A DNA stretch of 64,000 bases, from positions 1,860,001-1,924,000 of the forward strand of contig JALUTQ010000004.1 of assembly GCA_032718865.1 (NCBI GenBank), read 5' to 3'. This DNA comes from Tilletia caries. Its lineage: Eukaryota; Basidiomycota; Exobasidiomycetes; Tilletiales; Tilletiaceae. Of the stretch, positions 22,073-30,793 are shown in pieces; within the stretch, counting starts at the first letter, position 1, and every line of letters starts with the position of its first letter. Under the pieces are notes generated by a model. It saw nothing but the letters and a program-made list of their open reading frames with translations. It had not been told where the DNA came from and did not search any database. A program made the translations under genes and the position numbers.

Positions 22073-25000
22073 ATGGAGCGAAGCCCAGCGCCCTCCATGT
22101 CCAATTCCACGAGCACAGCTCCACATGATGATCCACCAACTGCTTCGTCCGCGCCTGAACCTCAGATCTTCTTCAGTCAGAAGAGCGTCTTCACGACGGC
22201 TCGTCATCTCCGACCCAACGCTTCGTTGCCTCCTCTATCCCAACCAAAGCGAGCGTTTGGTCGGGTGATAACGTTGGAGCGCAGCGCAGCCACAGGCACC
22301 GGCAAGGGCTATCAGTCCCACGTCCCTCTCACCATGCACGTCCGAGTCAACGACACTGATGGTCGAGCTATGTCTTCGTTACTGGACACTGGCGCCTCTC
22401 TGTCCTGCATTGACGCGGACCTCTTGCGCAAGATGGGAGGTCAACCCACCGGCGAACCCATGAAGGTCCATGGCATTGGGGCCGCCACGACGTTGGGGTG
22501 GACCACACTGCCAATCTTCATCCACGCACAAGACCCTCACGGTCAACACGCCCATCTCGAGCTCGAGCAGGACTTTCATGTCCTTCCGTCATTCGCGCCG
22601 GGCCTGTGCTTGGGCTTGGATTTTATCGACGCCCATGGCGTTGGTATCTCCCCGGTTCGTGGTCGCGGACGGATCGGTTCTTATACCTTTCCCGTGCACG
22701 AGCGCATTGTGGGTCCGTTCACCGCCGAGGCCGAGCTGTGCGTGGCACACGACGTGGACTTGCCGGCCGGTACACAGGCTTGGGTCCCAGTTGCCGCCTC
22801 GTGCCTGGCTCCCGACGTGGACTACACTGTGGGCCCTCGGATGTGCGTCAGTCCGGATGAGACGGTACGGCTCGCCGGTCCCGTAGGCGTCATCACTCAC
22901 GCGGCCATCCGGCATATCCTGGTTGGAAATCACGGCGTCGCTCCCTTCATCTTTCCTCGAGGGACGCTCATTGCCGATGCTGTTGCTGCGCGGGTGGGCG
23001 ATACGGTTTCGTCCTCTGCCGAGGCATTCACACTGTCCCCCTTGACGCCGCAGCACGATGGCGTGCTGGATTCTCCTCTCTCGGTCGCGGAAGTGGACCC
23101 CGCGATTCCCGTCGATGCTTTCGCTGACGAGGAGGCTGCGCGCCCATCTCTGGCTCAACACGTGGCCACGACCCTCGTGGACGAGGCGTTCCGCGTCGGT
23201 GTCGACGGTCACGGCGATGTCGATGCCGGTCTCGTCGCGCTACTCCGCCGCCACAAGGCCGCGTTCGCTTTGGACGGCCGACCTGGTCGCATCATCGGCA
23301 ACGACATGGGCATTCATTTGCAGCCCGGCGCCGTTCTGCAGTCCGAAGCCCCCCGGCGCGCGAGTCCAGAGAAGAAGACGGCAATGGACGCCGCCATCAA
23401 ACAGCTCTTGGACTGGGATGTCATGGAGCCGTCCGCCAGTCCGGTCTCGTTTCCGGTGGTAATGGTTCGTCAACAAGGCAAATGGCGCTTCTGCGTCGAC
23501 TATCGGAAACTCAACGCCGACACAATTCCGGACCGATATCCACTGCCCACGATCGACTCCATTTTCCAGACGCTATGCGGGAAGAAAGTGTTCAGCTCCC
23601 TTGACGCGATTCGGGGCTATCACCAACTCGGAGTCCAGGAGAGCGATCGCTGGAAGACAGCCTTTGTCTGCCATAAGGGCCTCTTTCAGTACAAGACTGT
23701 TCCTTTTGGTCTCCGGAATGCTCCCGCCGTCTTTCAGCGGCTAATGGACAAAGTTCTTGGACCACTACGATGGAACCAGGCCGTGGTCTATATCGACGAC
23801 GCGGTCGTCGCCACGGATACCATGGAGGAGCATCTCCAGGCTCTCGACACCCTTCTCCAGTCGGCGACGAACGTGGGCCTAAAGTTCAGCCCCGCCAAGT
23901 GTACCTTTGGCGTCCCCTCGCTGACCTTGCTGGGACGGAAGGTTTCGGGTGCGGGTGTGGCCATCTGGGAGGATCGGGCCCAGGCCGTCGCTACTCTGGC
24001 GCGGCCCACGACTTTACAGGAGCTCTACCATACCTTGGGGCTCTTTGGTTATTACCGGGCCTTTGTCCCCAGCTTCGCCGCTCGGGCCGCGCCTCTGACT
24101 CGTCTTTTGAAGGGCTGGCGCTACGAGTCGGCCGACGGACACACTCGGCTGGTAAATACGGAAGGCAAAGCCGTCGCAGCCGGGCGGGTTCCGATCGAGT
24201 GGGGGGCGGAGCAACAAGACAGCTTCGAGAGTCTTCGACATGCCATTGCAAATCCTCCGGTGCTCGCGCACCCCGACCCATCTCGTCCCTACATTCTGTA
24301 TACGGATGCGTCTAAACATGCTCTCGCTGCGATCTTACACCAGGTCTCCTCTTCCTCGGCGTCCGTCGCGGCCACCGACGCTCCTGCTCAGCTCCACACC
24401 CTCACCGTTCCTCAACTGCCTTCGCCCCTTGCTCGCCAGCGATGGAGTTCCTGGCTCGAAGAGGACCGCTTCTTTGCGCCTCTGTTGCGACAGGCACGCG
24501 ACGCACCCGGAGCTGCAGACGAGTGGGTGTTGGTGGATGGAATCTTGGTCCGGCGTGCAGACGATCGTGTCGCCCTTCCTTCGGCCGCCATCCCAGTTGT
24601 CCTAAAAGCCGTACACGACGACGGTGGCCACTTCGGGTTCCTCAAGACCCTCATGGCGGTCCGGGATCACTTCTGGCGCCCCCAACTCGCCAAGTCCGTG
24701 CGGGCATGGGTCAAGCACTGCGTTGCATGCCAACGGACGAAGACAGCGCCCAAGTCCGGTGTCCTCGACGTGTCCAAAGATGCCTCGCTGCCGTTCGTGG
24801 CGGTCTCCTTCGACCTGATCTACGGGTTTCCTCGGTCCCGGTCCGGCAATGATGCTGCTCTGGTCATGCAGGATCTATTCTCGCGGATGATCCTGCTGGA
24901 ACCTTGTCATAAGGAGATCTCAGCGGAGGGCGTTGCCGCCATCGTCAGCGATCGCATCCTCCGGTTCGGTTGGCGGCCCAAGCGTCTGGTGTCTGACTCG

Positions 25001-26365
25001 GAGGCGCGTGTCTCTGGTTCCGTTCTGTCCACCCTCGCTGCGTCGCTTGGCGCTGTCCCCACCCCGTCAAGTCCCTACCACCAACAAGCTAATAGCGTGG
25101 AGCGGGCCGTGCAGACTGTCCAGCAAGTCTTACAAGTCCTCTCCCTCGACTCGAAGGCCCATTGGGATCGTCGCCTTCCTCCTTCCGTCGAGCTAGCTAT
25201 GAACAGCAGCCCATCGTCGGTCACGGGGCACCGGCCGTTCGATCTCGTCTTCCTCAGCCACCCGTCCGTGGTGCACGCAGTGTTTGACGGCGAGGAGCAT
25301 CTCGGGGTCAGCTCGTTTGAGGAACGATTGGCGGCTGGACATGAACGGTTGACGGAGGCTCGACGTCAGATTGCCATTGCTCGGCTTGATCAAAAGCGTC
25401 GGTTCGACGGCCGTCGCGCGCGACCTCCTCTCATCTCCGCCGGCATGAGCGCATGGATCCGGCTCCCGGACCGTCCTGTCGCAGGCACCATCGGCGACAA
25501 GCTCGACGCGCGGAAGCTAGGGCCTTTTGTCGTCGAGGAAGTCCTGTCGCCCCATCGCGTCCGTCTCTTCCTCCCCGCCCACCTGGACATTAACCCCGTC
25601 CTCAACATCGAGCAACTCGACTTCGCTCCGGCCGACGACGACCTCTTTGCAGAGGTTCGTGCTCCTTCGGATGTGTTGCCGACGGGGACTCGGCTGTCGG
25701 GCGCGGACTCGTTGTCGGGTGCGGGATCGTTGTCGGGTCAGGAGGAGGAGGATTCGTCATCGACCTTACCGGTCGCTGGGGAGAGAGACACGGTCGACTT
25801 CCTCGACGCCTCTGCCGCCGTCGTTCCGCCTTCGTCGCGTCGCGTCCGAAACCTGCCTGAGAGTCTCCGGGACTTCCAGGTCGGCACCGTTCGCCCCGCC
25901 CCGTCGTCGGAGCTCCAAGACCTGCTCCGTGGGCCTCTTCCGCGGCCCCGATCCTTCCAGGAAGGGCCTCACCTCCTCATCCTCACCGAGCGACCCGTCG
26001 CCTTCCTCTCGCGGCTCACCTCCCCGGCCGAAGAAAAGCTTGTCGCGGCGGAGCTCGAGTTGGTTTGCCTCGCTTGGGCTTTCCATAAGCTCGCGCACCT
26101 CCTGGAAGGCGCCGACCTGACCGTCGTGACCGACCACGCCCCTATGGAGCGGATGCTGCGGTCCTCGGCTAACACGACGTATGGGCCCACAGTCACACGT
26201 TGTCGGGCTTTTATTATGCCTCACCTCGGCAACATCCGATTCGTTTACCGCCCCGGACCCCGGCATACCAACGCTGATGCCCTTTCCCGCCTTATCCCTG
26301 ACCAGGGATGGTCAGCTTCTGGCGGTGGGGATGTGCTGGCGAGCCAGACCATTACTACTAAGTAG
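22073..26365 (+). CDS. Ty3/gypsy Pol polyprotein with permuted RNase H
   Basis: 1430 codons, uninterrupted, in a different frame from Gag's 3' part and starting 78 bases after its stop. Order: aspartic protease (DTG at residues 105-107); reverse transcriptase ('KWRFCVDYRKLNADTIPDRY', YIDD at 573-576); N-terminal half of RNase H ('ILYTDASKHALAAILHQ', Asp745); H2C2 zinc finger ('HCVACQRTK'); integrase core (Asp914 in 'VSFDLIYG', 'LVSDSEARV', 'YHQQANSVERAV'); GPY/F-like motif 'KLGPFVVEEV'. The C-terminus (about 1300-1410) then holds the other RNase H half: 'PVAFLSRLTSPAEEKLVAAE', 'TVVTDHAPMERML' (Asp1354) and 'RPGPRHTNADALSRL' (Asp1402). No chromodomain was recognised. Confidence 0.93.
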   Translation: MERSPAPSMSNSTSTAPHDDPPTASSAPEPQIFFSQKSVFTTARHLRPNASLPPLSQPKRAFGRVITLERSAATGTGKGYQSHVPLTMHVRVNDTDGRAMSSLLDTGASLSCIDADLLRKMGGQPTGEPMKVHGIGAATTLGWTTLPIFIHAQDPHGQHAHLELEQDFHVLPSFAPGLCLGLDFIDAHGVGISPVRGRGRIGSYTFPVHERIVGPFTAEAELCVAHDVDLPAGTQAWVPVAASCLAPDVDYTVGPRMCVSPDETVRLAGPVGVITHAAIRHILVGNHGVAPFIFPRGTLIADAVAARVGDTVSSSAEAFTLSPLTPQHDGVLDSPLSVAEVDPAIPVDAFADEEAARPSLAQHVATTLVDEAFRVGVDGHGDVDAGLVALLRRHKAAFALDGRPGRIIGNDMGIHLQPGAVLQSEAPRRASPEKKTAMDAAIKQLLDWDVMEPSASPVSFPVVMVRQQGKWRFCVDYRKLNADTIPDRYPLPTIDSIFQTLCGKKVFSSLDAIRGYHQLGVQESDRWKTAFVCHKGLFQYKTVPFGLRNAPAVFQRLMDKVLGPLRWNQAVVYIDDAVVATDTMEEHLQALDTLLQSATNVGLKFSPAKCTFGVPSLTLLGRKVSGAGVAIWEDRAQAVATLARPTTLQELYHTLGLFGYYRAFVPSFAARAAPLTRLLKGWRYESADGHTRLVNTEGKAVAAGRVPIEWGAEQQDSFESLRHAIANPPVLAHPDPSRPYILYTDASKHALAAILHQVSSSSASVAATDAPAQLHTLTVPQLPSPLARQRWSSWLEEDRFFAPLLRQARDAPGAADEWVLVDGILVRRADDRVALPSAAIPVVLKAVHDDGGHFGFLKTLMAVRDHFWRPQLAKSVRAWVKHCVACQRTKTAPKSGVLDVSKDASLPFVAVSFDLIYGFPRSRSGNDAALVMQDLFSRMILLEPCHKEISAEGVAAIVSDRILRFGWRPKRLVSDSEARVSGSVLSTLAASLGAVPTPSSPYHQQANSVERAVQTVQQVLQVLSLDSKAHWDRRLPPSVELAMNSSPSSVTGHRPFDLVFLSHPSVVHAVFDGEEHLGVSSFEERLAAGHERLTEARRQIAIARLDQKRRFDGRRARPPLISAGMSAWIRLPDRPVAGTIGDKLDARKLGPFVVEEVLSPHRVRLFLPAHLDINPVLNIEQLDFAPADDDLFAEVRAPSDVLPTGTRLSGADSLSGAGSLSGQEEEDSSSTLPVAGERDTVDFLDASAAVVPPSSRRVRNLPESLRDFQVGTVRPAPSSELQDLLRGPLPRPRSFQEGPHLLILTERPVAFLSRLTSPAEEKLVAAELELVCLAWAFHKLAHLLEGADLTVVTDHAPMERMLRSSANTTYGPTVTRCRAFIMPHLGNIRFVYRPGPRHTNADALSRLIPDQGWSASGGGDVLASQTITTK

Positions 26366-26685
26366 CTAGTTTGATCATGATCACCTTCTCCCGTTCCGTT
26401 CCGTTCCGCTCTCTCTCTCTCTCTCTCACTCGATCGATCACTCCACGTTTCTTCCCCTTTCTGCCCTCAGATCGTTACGCAACGGCGTGCCGCGTGGCAG
26501 CCGGCTCTTCTCTTTTTCCTTCTTCTCACGCCTCGGCTTCTCTCTTCTTCCTTCTGCTTCTCTCATTCCCATAAATAGCCGAGTTTCCTTTGTACCTCAT
26601 AAGCGAATTCACTCAGCCTTTTCCCATAGAACATCACTGACTTTATTGTCCAGTTGTCTCAGGTGAATTACTCCGCTCCCGCATA
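26332..26685 (+). repeat. 3' LTR, 354 bp short form
   Basis: Same ends as the 5' LTR but with three GTTCC pentamers instead of six. It lacks the ~400-base segment between two ATCACT repeats, which suggests deletion by recombination or slippage between those repeats, or exchange with another copy. Confidence 0.9.
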
Positions 26686-28101
26686 ACTCACCCGTGCCGG
26701 AGCTTGCTGGTCGTCAAGGAATCAATGTCGGGACGGAGACTGGTGCTGCTGGGAAGGAAACGGAACATGACATCAGTACTTCGATGCTAAACATCGATCC
26801 ACGTCTGCGCTCGGAGGATCCTCACCCTTCTCACCAAGAAGAGACCAACGCGGCGAGTCTGGACGATCTTGAGGGCTTGAGCGATTACGAAAAAGAGCAG
26901 GTCAGTATTTGTCTGGATCTCCTGCGCACTGAGACGAAGGCTTGGTGACTGTATACTTACGAAAAAGATTGTGATGCCTACAGCTCTTCGCATCATCCCT
27001 TTCGGATGGTGGTGTGTCCAGCAGAGCGTCCGAGGATCCTGTTCCCGAGAAGCCAGAACTCGCTCTCGGTAGCTCGACGGCGAAGAAGGCAGCTGTCCCC
27101 CCGCCAAATCCAAGCCTTTCTTCCGCCTCGTCGTCGCCCAACAAGGAACCGCGCCACAAATGGACAGATCAGGAAAGAAGAGCGATTGTGCGGTTTATGG
27201 AAGACAGCCCCCTACTTCAACAGGCCATGCTTCCCGGGCGCTCTGATTCCGATCGCGGCAGAAAGATCAACACGAACACACTCTTGCGCCAATGTGCAAA
27301 GTACCTGAACCAAGAATGTGGTTCATTCTTAACGAAAAAAGACCCCATCGCATTTCTGCCAGTCAGAAGACAGATTGAATATATGGACGCACGATACGAG
27401 GCTGCGCTCAAGGAACTCAGCGTCACCGGGAGGGCCGAGGGACAAGGATGCATCAGAAATTCCACGAGAAGGTCCTCTTCGCGTCGAACGAGAGAAGGTC
27501 GTCAAGAAATGCTTCTACTTTGAAGAATGGCACGCCATCAGCCATGCGCCGAGATCGTCGAACATCGGCACCTGGACGTATCAGAGTGGGAGGGGGAGAG
27601 GGTTTGGTGGCAGTACAGAAGAACGGAGTACGAGCAGACAACGAGGATGACGAGACTGATGATGACGAAACGGGAGAAGCTGGACTCGACGAGGATGGAG
27701 ACCAAGAAGGAGGTGACGACCCCCTCGGACCGAGCGATGCCGAACAGGAGCCAGTCAACAAAGCCAAGCAGGAGGACAGAAAGGGGAAGAAGCGAGCGCT
27801 GTCTCCTGCTGCTCATGGTCCGGCCGGAGGAAGCTTGAAGAAAGGCCATCGATCCTCCACCGCTGTCGACACATTGGCCGCAACAATGGAAGCCTCCATC
27901 CACGAACGCCAGGAACAGGCTGCGGCGAGACAAAGGGCCGAGGACGAACGATCCGGAGAGCGTCTCCAGCTGGAGCGAGAGCGGATCGAACTGCAGCGCA
28001 TGGAGGCCGAAACCAGACGTCTCGAAGTGATCAACGCTCGCGAGACGCAGAAGCAACAAGGCGATCTGATCATGGCCCTTCTTAACAGGTTGAACCAGTG
28101 A

Positions 28102-28231
28102 GGATCTCGATGACTCTTGTCTGCGGTCTGCCATTCCTTTCTTTCAATCAGAATCAAGTTGTGATCAGATATATACTCCGTATGACATTTAAAACTCTTT
28201 CGATTGCGAGACGCCTAAGATAGATAACAAT
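28102..28231. terminator. Shared 3' region of the two Harbinger genes
   Basis: A 130-base A/T-richer gap between the two convergent stops. It must serve as the 3' end for both genes; no clear motif is recognised. Confidence 0.35.
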
Positions 28232-30446
28232 TCACGCTGATCGTAGAAGTGCGTCCATTCTCTTCTGCTCTGCCTCGGCCAGCTGTGTCCGAGTCAGCTC
28301 CTTTTGCCGAGATCTCCAGGTTGTGTCTTGGAACTTCATTCCTTTGGCCTTGTTGAGAGCGTCGTGTAGCTGTTCGCGTCTCTCTTTCGCCTCATCGATT
28401 CGAAGGTCGTTCCGATCGGTGGCGGTGTACTCCCGAGTAAGGATCTTCCCGGAGTAGGCCCCGGAGTAGGATTCCCCGGAGCTCCGCGGACTCCGGGGGA
28501 CGCTCTGCACGGGTACGGAGCACGGAGCGAGATTTGAGCGTTTTTTCCTAGCTTTAAATTTGCGGAACTACTCCGCGAAGGTATGGCTGCACCGCCCCGG
28601 AGCACGGAGTGAGTTTGCTTGCATTGTCAAAAAAGCCCCGGAGTACGGAGCAGACCCCGGAGTCCGACGGAGCTCCGGGGATGGAAAAGTGGGTCACGTG
28701 ATGGCCAAAAATGAGTCACGTGACCGGTTTTTGAGGGATTTTTCGGCCGAATCAGGTCGAAATACTGTGTATTTCAGCTTTTTTGGGGTAGTAAACCCTT
28801 GGAAAGAAATGATAGAGACTTCTAAAGCTGCGATTGAACAGCTTCGATGAGATTTGACCTTCTCCTGAGCCCATGTTGGACTCATTTCATGACACCCCGG
28901 AGTACCCCGGAGTCCGCGAAGCTATTTTGCGGAGCACGGAGTCCGCCTGTGAAAAATATACGGAGCACGGAGTAGATTCTTGTGCGCAAGCGCGACTTCG
29001 ACGGAGCACGGAGTGCTCGCCAGCTGATCACCCGAAATTTTGCGGAGCGCGGAGCTGGCCGAATCTCAGACGGAGCTGAGCGGAGCGCCGCCCCGGAGTC
29101 CGGGCTCCGGGGATCTACTCCGGGAAGATCCTTACTCCCGAGCCTCATCCTGGCGAGCAATTGACCACGTCTCGTGCGACCGTTCCCTATTCTCTCCAGC
29201 CACTCGTTCCATCTCCTCGTCTTCGTTTGCATTGTTCCAGTCCACATCGCTGCCACGCATCTCCCTCTCGAGCCCGTCCTTCACGTAGAGTAGGTATTTG
29301 CCAGCGTCGTCGTGCTGCATAGCGAGATTATGGGCTACGAGACAGGCCACAATGAAGTCTTGAGCAAACTCTTCGGCCTCTTCTGTCGCCAATAGACCGC
29401 GATATCCCTTCAGGGAAGGAAAGCGGCCCTTGACATAGGCCATGGCGTGTTCACTGCGGATACGAATACTGGATAAATTGTAGTTGAAGCGTCGGAAGTC
29501 GACGGATTTCGTGGCTGCAAGGTGCTGGTAGGGGGAAACGAGGTAAGGAGCGTATGGGTAGCCTAGGTCGGCCCAGATCCACTCATCCTTGTGTAGATGA
29601 CGCCGTGGTGCTGCAACGATCACCGAACAGTCCCACGCTCGCGCGTCGGAGGACGCACCTCGATGGCCGACGACGTAGCTGATCATGCGCAATGTGTGGA
29701 GGAGGGTGACGAGTTGGATATTGAAGGAAAAGCGCCGTTTCCGATTCAAAAAAGAGTCGCCGCCGTCCAGACCCGGTGCCCACGCGCACACAATGTGAAC
29801 ACCGTCCACTGACGCGTATCCGTCCCTCCATTTCTTGACACCACACCGATCCTCAACCCACTGCTTGCTATCTTGCTTCTCCAACTCGCTGGCCCAGCAA
29901 AGAACCGATTTTTTGAGGGAACAAAGCGCTTGGACCGTCTTGCGCGTATAGTTGACCACGGATCCTTCCGAAAACGCGCATAGCTCCGCCGTGTTGCCTA
30001 TGGAGGCTCCATTTCCGTCGTGTCCAAGGCGAAAGAATGCAATTGCGACTTGATCCTCGAGGCTCGATAGGCGCCGGCTTGCCGTACTTCGGATTGAATA
30101 TGGAGTGTTCTCTCAAGCGCGAGACAATGTGGTGAAACGCGGCAGGCTCCATTCTGACCAGCTGTCGATATCGTTGCTGATCTCCGTCGTTCTCATACGC
30201 TGCCAATCGCTCCCCAATCGTGACGTTGAGCCTTGCAACTGCGCTTCGAGTACTGAGGTAGCGCTGGTGATGTACTGTATCAAGTGCCTGAAGTGTTTGA
30301 GCTGCATAGGTGAATTCGTCGTCGGCTGCCGCGCTGTCTCCTCTGTCATCCGCGTTGAACGCCGCAGCGATGCTCTGGTCGACGTTGGCAAGCGCCAGCA
30401 GCGTGAAAACTTGCTCGATTCTACTACGCTGTGAAGTGCGCGGCAT
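28232..30446 (-). pseudogene. HARBI1-like (DDE_Tnp_4) transposase, broken
   Basis: The frame from the ATG at 30446 encodes an N-terminal region ending 'IFNPKYGKP'. At about 30080 similarity continues one frame over ('LEDQVAIAFFRLGHDGNG'), a one-base indel. The DDE_Tnp_4 core follows ('ASVDGVHIVCAWAPG', 'VVGHRGASSDARAWDCSV', 'IWADLGYPYAPYLVSPY', 'RIRSEHAMAYVKGRFPSL'). At 29134 the coding sequence runs into the hAT-like MITE, whose first bases TAA supply a premature stop. The rest of the tail ('REYTATDRNDLRIDEAKERR' onward, 28437-28232) resumes in phase after it. The transposase cuts and pastes the Harbinger element. Non-mobile now unless helped in trans. Confidence 0.85.
28438..29134. mobile_element. 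hAT-like MITE, 697 bp, inside the Harbinger transposase gene
   Basis: Terminal inverted repeats begin TAAGGATCTTCCCGGAGTAG (28438-28457, complement at 29115-29134), fitting the hAT consensus YARNG. The 8-bp duplications CTCCCGAG (28430-28437, 29135-29142) fit nTnnnnAn. The subterminal zones are packed with CGGAGCACGGAGT and CCCCGGAG motifs in both orientations (28440-28690, 28895-29110), like hAT transposase-binding arrays. The centre has two CACGTG boxes (28695-28700, 28717-28722). There is no coding capacity. Confidence 0.9.
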
Positions 30447-30661
30447 GTTGTGAAGCTGTCAGGACGTAGGAGGAGGCGGTGATGACTGATATGTTGATGC
30501 CGATCACGTCTCGGCGGTCTCGCAAATTTCACTTCTCACACTTTGGTTCCCACTTCTCATGGGTTTTGGCGGAAGAAGCCTCCTCCATAGTAAAATCGTC
30601 ATCGTGATATCACAAACGTGAGAAGTGGGGTCAACTTCTCATCATCTCACGGTTTTTTTGG

Positions 30662-30680
30662 GACTTTGAAACTCCCTCAG
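30662..30680 (-). repeat. Harbinger right TIR with CAG target duplication
   Basis: GACTTTGAAACTCCCT (30662-30677), the exact complement of the left TIR, followed by CAG (30678-30680). It ends 113 bases before the ATG22 start codon. Confidence 0.88.
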
Positions 30681-30793
30681 GGCATTTTTCCTCCATCTCA
30701 TGCTCGCATGCGTCCACGTCCTTCAAACAGCGCCCCTCTCCTCCTCCTTCCTTGTCCAGATTCACAACCGCCCATCAGCAGCTTTTGCCGGCC

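Larger units (their letters stand above)
19081..26685 (+). mobile_element. Ty3/gypsy LTR retrotransposon inserted in Harbinger
   Basis: A 7605-bp element bounded by LTRs starting TGTGCTGG and ending CCCGCATA, with the 5-bp target duplication ACTCA at 19076-19080 and 26686-26690. It encodes Gag (frameshifted) and Pol with protease, RT, integrase and a split RNase H. The shared LTR parts are almost identical (one substitution seen near 19755/26585), which suggests a recent insertion. Sequence just after the 5' LTR begins TGG (19857), as expected of a primer-binding site; the tRNA is not identified. A purine run GGCGGTGGGGA precedes the 3' LTR. Confidence 0.95.
18778..28101 (+). pseudogene. Harbinger Myb/SANT-like DNA-binding gene, interrupted by Ty3 element
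   Basis: The 5' part runs 18778-19080 (Pro-rich, with a duplicated RRVPSPPAP motif) and is cut by the retrotransposon. It resumes at 26691 in the same phase once the element and one ACTCA copy are discounted. An intron (26901-26983) follows. Exon 26984 onward carries the predicted DNA-binding trihelix ('HKWTDQERRAIVRFMED', about 27150-27420). Near 27430 the frame shifts by one, restored in the frame ending at 28101; a 35-nt intron is possible but shorter than any other here. The C-terminal half is acidic, then a strong coiled coil ('RLQLERERIELQRMEAETRR'). This protein normally helps the transposase bind DNA. An intron at the insertion point cannot be excluded. Confidence 0.72.
18518..30677. 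mobile_element. PIF/Harbinger DNA transposon with two nested insertions
   Basis: The ends carry the inverted repeat AGGGAGTTTCAAAGTC (18518-18533, and its complement at 30662-30677), continuing imperfectly into GTGAGATG sequences. Flanking CAG triplets at 18515-18517 and 30678-30680 form a 3-bp target duplication (the CWG type known for PIF). Inside are a Myb/SANT-like gene (+) and a HARBI1-type transposase gene (-), the two-gene set usual for this superfamily. Without the Ty3 insertion the element is about 4.55 kb; without the hAT-like MITE as well, about 3.85 kb. Both genes are broken, so it should not move by itself. Confidence 0.88.

Noticed and set aside
27430..27480. A 35-nt intron in the Myb-like gene
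   Set aside because: The shortest credible intron elsewhere in the window is 63 nt; a one-base frameshift in a dead transposon gene explains the frame change as well.
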